NCBI GenBank assembly: GCA_035651755.1
Contig: DASRFA010000013.1
Location: 248,001-312,000, forward strand
From: DASRFA01 sp035651755
GTDB lineage: Bacteria; Desulfobacterota; Binatia; UBA12015
Direction of reading: 5' to 3'
Length of the DNA stretch: 64,000 nucleotides
The notes beneath the pieces were generated by a model. The model was not told the origin of the DNA. It searched no databases and was given only the letters and a program-made list of their open reading frames with translations. Made by a program: the position numbers and the translations under genes. The number at the start of each line of letters is the position of its first letter. Within the stretch, counting starts at the first letter, position 1. Of this stretch, positions 59,789 through 64,000 are shown one piece after another.

Positions 59789-60706
59789 TCAGTCGGCGGC
59801 CGGTGGCACGACCACCGCGGATCGCTGGACGTCCTCGTACCGGATCTTCCCGAGGTCGAAGGCGCGGATGTTCTCGGCGAGCTTCGTGAAGGTCTGCTCG
59901 AAGGAGGGAAGGGTCTTCCGCGCGCGCGTGAGCGGGGTCGTGCGCGCGAGGAGGTAGGGCTTCAGGAACGGGTGGTTCAGGCCGCGGCGCTTCAGCTTCT
60001 GCACCGCGGCGCCGAGCGCCTCGTCCGCCTCGCGCACGAGGGCCGCGCGCTCTTCGCGCTTGGGAAGCGTCTTCGCGAAGCTCCCCTGGAGGAACTTGTC
60101 GACGCGCTTCAGGATCGGGGCGAACGCGCCGCCCGCGAAGCGCTTGTTCTCCTCGTAGAGCAGGCCGAGCGTGATCAGGTGCGGCGACTCGAGCTGGAAC
60201 GCGAAGTCGTTCTCGCCGGCATCGGGGGTCTCGGCGGCGAGCGACCTCACCATGCGGATCACCTCGAGCGACTTCTCCTTCAGGTTGTGCGCCTTCTCGG
60301 TGTTGAGCGCGAGGATGTGGAACGAGACCTCGGAATCCGGGACGAGGATGGCGGGGATGAGGTCGCACTTCAGCTTCGCGAGCACCGTGCGGCGATGATT
60401 GCCGTTCGGCGTCCAGTAGACGCCCGGGTGCGGGCTCGTCACGACGACCGGGTCGACGAAGCGGTCGAGCTTCTTCACGACCTCGAGGAGCCGCTTCTGG
60501 TGCGCGGGCGAGACGTCGCGCTGGTAGGGCGTCGCGTCGACCTTCTCCATCGGCAGCAGGCAGAAGATCTGCCAGTGCTCGCCGACGGGCTCCTGATAGA
60601 TCCCGAGGACGTGGCCGCCGTCCGCCGTCACCTGCTCGGCGAGCGACAGCACGCGGGCGGGCGCGCCCTTCTCGGGCCAGGTGGTCCAGGGTTGCGTGTC
60701 CGGCAT
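59789..60706 (-). CDS. ParB/Srx-like nuclease-domain protein
   Basis: A 305-residue cytoplasmic protein with a ParB N-terminal domain: LLPMEKVDATPYQRDVSPAH, VDPVVVTSPHPGVYWTPNGN and HRRTVLAKLKCDLIPAIL, the GxHRR-type motif of the CTP-binding/nuclease fold. The rest is helical and Lys/Arg-rich. No parA or parS cluster is adjacent, so it is a stand-alone member rather than the chromosome-segregation pair. Start ATG 60706; GTG 60730 is an alternative. Confidence 0.78.
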   Translation of the reverse strand: MPDTQPWTTWPEKGAPARVLSLAEQVTADGGHVLGIYQEPVGEHWQIFCLLPMEKVDATPYQRDVSPAHQKRLLEVVKKLDRFVDPVVVTSPHPGVYWTPNGNHRRTVLAKLKCDLIPAILVPDSEVSFHILALNTEKAHNLKEKSLEVIRMVRSLAAETPDAGENDFAFQLESPHLITLGLLYEENKRFAGGAFAPILKRVDKFLQGSFAKTLPKREERAALVREADEALGAAVQKLKRRGLNHPFLKPYLLARTTPLTRARKTLPSFEQTFTKLAENIRAFDLGKIRYEDVQRSAVVVPPAAD

Positions 60707-60759
60707 GAACGCTTCTATCAAAGGAACCACCGGCCGGCCCAGGCATCGGAGGAGCGACG

Positions 60760-61533
60760 ATGGTGGATTCCGAGCGCGACGCCGCGAACGCCCCGGCCGC
60801 GAGCCGTGCGGCCGCGGACGTGGCGGCCCGACGGTCGCCCGTCGTCGCGATCGCCGTGGTCGTCGTCGCCGTCGCGGCCGTCGCGCTCGTGTTCCGGCTG
60901 CTCCCGGTCGCCGAGTGGCTCGCGCGCTTCCAGTCGTGGGTACAAGGGCTCGGCACGACGGGCTACGCGCTGTACGCCCTGGTCTATGCGGCCTGCTGCG
61001 TCCTCTTCGTCCCGGCGTCGATCCTGACGCTCGGCGCGGGGGCGATCTACGGTGTGACGACCGGGGTCGCCGTCGTGCTCGTCGGAGCGACGCTCGGCGC
61101 GGCGCTCTCCTTCCTTCTCGCCCGCACGCTCCTGCGCGACCGCATCGAGCGAATGACGCGCGACAACGCGCGCTTCGCGGCGCTCGACCGCGCGATCGGG
61201 AAGGAGGGCGCGAAGATCGTCTTCCTGGTGCGCCTCGCCCCGATCTTCCCGTTCACCTACATCAACTACGCCTTCGGCCTGACCCGCATCGCGCTCGCGC
61301 CGTACGTGATCGCGAGCTTCGTCGGCATGATCCCGGGGACGTTCGCGTACGTGTACCTCGGCACCGCCGCGGCCGCCGCCGGTGCGGCGGCCACCGGCTC
61401 CGGCGGCGCCGGCGGCGCCACCCGCACCGCGATCCAGATCGCGGGCGCGGTCTTCGCTGTGGTTGCGACGGTCTTCGTCGCGCGCGTTGCGACGCGCGCG
61501 ATCCGCGAGGCCGGCGTCGCGGATTCCGCCTGA
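60760..61533 (+). CDS. TVP38/TMEM64 (DedA/SNARE-associated) family membrane protein
   Basis: A 257-residue polytopic membrane protein. The family core is visible: CCVLFVPASILTLGAGAIYG, VVLVGATLGAALSFLLARTL, FLVRLAPIFPFTYINYAFGL and SFVGMIPGTFAYVYLG. Proteins of this family are thought to scramble or transport lipids. A Gly/Ala-rich cytoplasmic or periplasmic segment (AAGAAATGSGGAGGATR) lies before the last helix. Divergent from the ParB-like gene. Confidence 0.88.
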   Translation: MVDSERDAANAPAASRAAADVAARRSPVVAIAVVVVAVAAVALVFRLLPVAEWLARFQSWVQGLGTTGYALYALVYAACCVLFVPASILTLGAGAIYGVTTGVAVVLVGATLGAALSFLLARTLLRDRIERMTRDNARFAALDRAIGKEGAKIVFLVRLAPIFPFTYINYAFGLTRIALAPYVIASFVGMIPGTFAYVYLGTAAAAAGAAATGSGGAGGATRTAIQIAGAVFAVVATVFVARVATRAIREAGVADSA

Positions 61534-61779
61534 CCGAGTAGCGACCGCGCGCCCGAGTCGCAGCGCGCTCCATCGCGCACCGAGCCGCGGATGCGCGTGC
61601 ACAAATCTGGACGCGCGTTGGTGAAATCTGGCCCGCGCCGACGCGCCGGAGTTCGCAGGCCGGACACCCGTGCGGGTACGCTTCCTGCTCTCCGCCGGGA
61701 GATCGATCCCGTGAGCCGCACCGACACGGGTGCGAGCCTCTCGCTCGGTCGAGACACGACGACTTGGAGGTCGAGATCC

Positions 61780-62097
61780 ATGGCGAGGTACGAGCGAGCA
61801 TTCATCGGTCTTGCGGCGGCCGCATTGCTGGCCTGCGTGACGGTCTCGCCCGCCCGCGGGGCCGATTACGCGACCGACGCGGCGCGAAGAGCGTGTCGAT
61901 CGGCGGGGACGTGCACGGTCATCGATCAGACGGGCGAGCACGAGTCGCCGTGCTGGCCGTCGCCCGGCGGGCCGGAGCTCTATCCGGGCGACCCGAAGTG
62001 GCCCTTCGAGAAGGGCGTCTGTGACACGGTCGCGCAGATGAACGGCGACACGGTCGCTCGGATCGACGCGTTCAGCTCGTCGGCGGGAGGCCGCTGA
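61780..62097 (+). CDS. Small secreted Cys protein with YPGDPxWPFE motif, paralogue 1
   Basis: A 105-residue precursor: signal peptide (AFIGLAAAALLACVTVSPARG) and a mature part with four Cys (RRACRSAGTCTVIDQTGEHE; SPCWPSP; YPGDPKWPFEKGVCD). GGAGG precedes ATG 61780 by 9 bases. The motif YPGDPxWPFExxxCD recurs in the next gene and the CRxAGTCT motif in the third, so the three are related by duplication. Function unknown. Confidence 0.72.
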   Translation: MARYERAFIGLAAAALLACVTVSPARGADYATDAARRACRSAGTCTVIDQTGEHESPCWPSPGGPELYPGDPKWPFEKGVCDTVAQMNGDTVARIDAFSSSAGGR

Positions 62098-62101
62098 CAC
62101 C

Positions 62102-62386
62102 GTGCGCCCCGTTCGCATTCCCGCTCGGTGGCAATCCGATCGAAACCGCAGGCGCTCGGGGGCCGCCGCTCTCGCTCTCGCGGCGGTCGTGGCGGGCGTC
62201 GGGACGTTCTCGTGCGCGGCGATCGTCGATCATCAGCGCGAGCTCGCGCAGAGATACTGCGGGTCGGGTTGGCCGACGCCGGAGGGCGACATGGCGTATC
62301 CGGGTGACCCCGGCTGGCCGTTCGAGCAGCATCTCTGCGACGACGTCCCGCACCGCGCCGTCGCCACCGCGACGAAGATGCGGTGA
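62102..62386 (+). CDS. Small exported Cys protein with YPGDPxWPFE motif, paralogue 2
   Basis: A 94-residue protein starting at GTG 62102, 4 bases after paralogue 1. It has a basic N-terminus, a hydrophobic core (ALALAAVVAGVGTFSCAAIV, possible lipobox TFSC) and YPGDPGWPFEQHLCDDV shared with paralogue 1. It lacks the CRxAGTCT segment, having RYCGSGWPTP instead. Confidence 0.68.
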   Translation: MRPVRIPARWQSDRNRRRSGAAALALAAVVAGVGTFSCAAIVDHQRELAQRYCGSGWPTPEGDMAYPGDPGWPFEQHLCDDVPHRAVATATKMR

Positions 62387-62426
62387 ACGGCTCCTGGCGC
62401 CGGCTGGGGGTCTCGTCGCTGGAAGC

Positions 62427-62543
62427 GTGGCCCTCGGCTCGTGTGCCGCGCTGCGCGCGTATTCGCGCCGGGTCGCGAAGAACGCGTGCCGCTGCGCCGG
62501 AACGTGCACCCTCTGCGACGACACCGGCCGGCACCTGCGGTAG
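62427..62543 (+). CDS. Short exported Cys protein, paralogue 3 (5' end uncertain)
   Basis: Only 38 residues from GTG 62427: ALGSCAALRAYSRRVAKNAC then RCAGTCTLCDDTGRHLR, close to RSAGTCTVIDQTGEHE of paralogue 1. The frame is open further upstream through LLAPAGGLVAGSVALGSC, a likely lipoprotein signal, but has no ATG/GTG/TTG there; a CTG at 62394 with GGTGA upstream is possible. It may be a truncated copy. Low confidence in the start. Confidence 0.4.
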   Translation: MALGSCAALRAYSRRVAKNACRCAGTCTLCDDTGRHLR

Positions 62544-62559
62544 GGACGCCCCGATCGGC

Positions 62560-63054
62560 TCAGTCGGCTCGCGTCCCGACGAACTGCCCGTCGGGGAGCC
62601 GTACGGACGCCGTGTCCGTGGCGCGGCTGTCGGAGTCCGCATCGAGGTGCACGACCGTGGTCCTCCCGGCGCGGACGACCGCGCGAACGCGCACCGGTCC
62701 GAAGTTCAGCGCCCGCGCATCGACGTCGTACGTTCCCGCGGGGAGCGTGACGGTCTCGGCATCTTCACCGAAGGGCCCCACTTGATTGTCGACCTCTCGC
62801 ACGCGGCGACCCTCGGCGTAGATCGAGTAGCCGTCGTGCTTGGGATGCTCGGAGTCGTTCGAGTCGACGACGTCGTCCGCGGTGTAGATCACGAGGCGTC
62901 CCAGCGCATCGTTCGACGTGAGCGGGCGGCCGGGCGCGACCGCTCCGGGGACGACGAACCGCGACCGCGGCGCGCACGCCGCGAGCCACGCCGTCGCGGC
63001 CACGGCACAGAACGCGCGCGCGCGGCGGCGGCCGATCGTCGGCGTCGAGGCCAT
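62560..63054 (-). CDS. Lipoprotein with PEGA-like domain
   Basis: A 164-residue lipoprotein: signal and lipobox AVAATAWLAAC, then a beta-rich domain (LGRLVIYTADDVVDSNDSEH; VREVDNQVGPFGEDAETVTL; PAGTYDVDARALNFGPVRVR) reminiscent of PEGA surface domains. ATG 63054 places the signal peptide correctly; ATG 63099 would add 15 Arg-rich residues. Convergent with the small secreted protein genes. Confidence 0.65.
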   Translation of the reverse strand: MASTPTIGRRRARAFCAVAATAWLAACAPRSRFVVPGAVAPGRPLTSNDALGRLVIYTADDVVDSNDSEHPKHDGYSIYAEGRRVREVDNQVGPFGEDAETVTLPAGTYDVDARALNFGPVRVRAVVRAGRTTVVHLDADSDSRATDTASVRLPDGQFVGTRAD

Positions 63055-63192
63055 GCGGCGCGCGCGTCGCACGTCGCGTGCCGCGAAGGAGGGCTCCATC
63101 CTCGGGCATCCGCGCGCTCGCGGTGGTGCAGGATGGAGCGGCGAAGTCCAATTTGGGCGACCGGGCGCAGCGAGTCGTCGGCCGCGCGTCGG

Positions 63193-64000
63193 TCAACCCT
63201 CCGCGCGCTCGGGCTCCGCGAGCCAGCGCGCCAGCGTCTGGCGAGAGATCCCGAGGCGCTGCGCGGCCAGCAGCTTGTTGCCGCCGCAGAGCTGAAGGAC
63301 GCGTCGGACGTACTCGCGCTCCAGGTGCTCGATCGGGACGATCGCCTCGGCTTCCTCGGGAAGTCGAGCCACGTCGGCCACGATCGCGTGCTGGACCTGT
63401 CCCAGCAGCTCGCTCCCGATGCGCGGTCCCTCCGCCATGACCGCGGCGCTCGAGATCGCTGCCTTCAGCTCGCGGATGTTGCCGGGCCAGGTGTGCGCCA
63501 CGAGGAGCGCCTCCGCCTCCGGCGTGAAGCCGTCGAGGCGCTTCCGGTAGAGCCGGCCGAAGTGGGCGAGCATGTGGCGGGCGATGAGCAGGACGTCGCC
63601 GCCGCGCTCGCGCAGCGGCGGAAGCGTCACGCTGATGCCGGAGAGCCGATAGTACAGGTCGCGCCGGAAGGACGCCGCGTCCTCGAGCGACCGGTGCGTC
63701 GCGGCCACCACGCGGCAGTCCACGCGCAGCACCTTCGTCCCGCCGACGCGTCTGAACTCGAAGCTCTCGACGAACTTGAGGAGCTTTGCCTGAGCCGCCG
63801 CCGGCAGGTCGCCGACCTCGTCGAGGAAGAGGGTGCCGCCGTCGGCGAGCTCGACGAGCCCGCGCTTCTGCTCGCGCGCATCCGAGAAGGCCCCGCGCTC
63901 GTGCCCGAAGAGCTCGCTCTCGACGAGCTGCTCCGGGATCGCCGAGCAGTTGAGCTCGATGAAAGGGCCTCGCGCGCGCGCCGACATCCGATGGAAGAGG
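63193..64000 (-). CDS. Sigma54-dependent transcriptional activator, N-terminus missing (window edge)
   Basis: The C-terminal 264+ residues of an AAA+ bacterial enhancer-binding protein. Seen: FIELNCSAIPEQLVESELFG, the sigma54-contacting loop as GAFSDA (usual GAFTGA), Walker B DGGTLFLDEVGDLP, sensor RVVAATHRSLED, RRDLYYRLSGISVTLPPLRE, and a Fis-type HTH at the end (LQLCGGNKLLAAQRLGISRQ). Walker A and the regulatory domain lie to the right of the window. It activates sigma54 promoters; its targets are unknown. Confidence 0.92.
   Translation of the reverse strand, partial: LFHRMSARARGPFIELNCSAIPEQLVESELFGHERGAFSDAREQKRGLVELADGGTLFLDEVGDLPAAAQAKLLKFVESFEFRRVGGTKVLRVDCRVVAATHRSLEDAASFRRDLYYRLSGISVTLPPLRERGGDVLLIARHMLAHFGRLYRKRLDGFTPEAEALLVAHTWPGNIRELKAAISSAAVMAEGPRIGSELLGQVQHAIVADVARLPEEAEAIVPIEHLEREYVRRVLQLCGGNKLLAAQRLGISRQTLARWLAEPERAEG

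Noticed and set aside
63870..63890. GAFSDA in place of GAFTGA as evidence that the activator does not use sigma54
   Set aside because: GAFTDA/GAFSDA variants are, to my knowledge, common in this family, so no conclusion can be drawn.
1..64000. tRNA, rRNA, CRISPR, phage or insertion-sequence elements
   Set aside because: No cloverleaf-like sequence, spaced direct repeats, transposase or integrase was found by reading.

Overview
This 64 kb window is chromosomal DNA from a very GC-rich (about 70 percent or more by eye) Gram-negative bacterium. Outer-membrane proteins (a porin, an OprB-like porin, a CzcC-like channel), lipobox proteins, a TonB-ExbB-ExbD set and a delta-60-repeat / Cys-rich secreted protein point to a deltaproteobacterium-like or Binatota-like lineage. 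This is inference from gene content; no rRNA or tRNA is present to settle it. Almost all sequence is coding, and many neighbouring genes overlap by 1 to 8 bases (ATGA, GTGA), so the layout is operonic.

Layout. 1-1317: the end of a CHASE3-PAS sensor runs off the left edge. 1455-9084: a housekeeping block on + (alaS, phoH-like ybeZ, ybeY, tonB, exbB, exbD, prfB with a textbook programmed frameshift). 9123-12766 (-): a LuxE-like acyl-protein synthetase overlapping a LuxC-like acyl reductase fused to a class-III aminotransferase. I regard this as the most interesting system in the window. 12845-15101: small TPR, coiled-coil and HExxH proteins of unknown role. 15217-19295: a membrane glycosyltransferase, an acyl-CoA synthetase and an SDR. 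19313-22380: bioB, a HEAT-repeat protein and a degenerate lipoate-ligase-like protein. 22420-25154: a SnoaL-like protein, a HemQ/chlorite-dismutase protein, RNase HI and small proteins. 25328-27105: an AsmA-like protein with a small partner. 27120-32186 (-): znuA-znuC-znuB with an outer-membrane protein and a His/Cys-rich protein. 32283-37555: OprB-like porin, hydrolase, MFS transporter, glycogen-debranching-type glucosidase. 37631-39730: delta-60 repeat surface protein. 40176-45853 (+): CzcCBA-type metal efflux. 45951-50982 (-): secreted PKD/glycosidase-like protein, RNase D, glutathionyl-hydroquinone reductase, sterol-desaturase family protein. 51585-57907 (-): a lipid/glycolipid cluster (epimerase-like SDR, acyltransferase, patatin, and a three-domain LpxL-like/GT2/GT4 fusion). 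58041-60706 (-): an orphan chemoreceptor-like sensor and a ParB-like protein. 60760-63054: a DedA-family protein, three small related secreted proteins and a lipoprotein. 63193-64000 (-): the C-terminal part of a sigma54 activator, running off the right edge.

How genes may work together. LuxE and LuxC-aminotransferase together could turn a carboxylic acid into an aldehyde and then a primary amine without releasing the aldehyde. The Znu and Czc systems give opposing control of divalent metals. The 51.6-57.9 kb cluster looks like assembly and remodelling of a glycolipid or phospholipid. Three copies of an intergenic hairpin repeat sit directly downstream of minus-strand stop codons and probably act as terminators. 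No CRISPR array, tRNA, rRNA, prophage or insertion sequence was seen.
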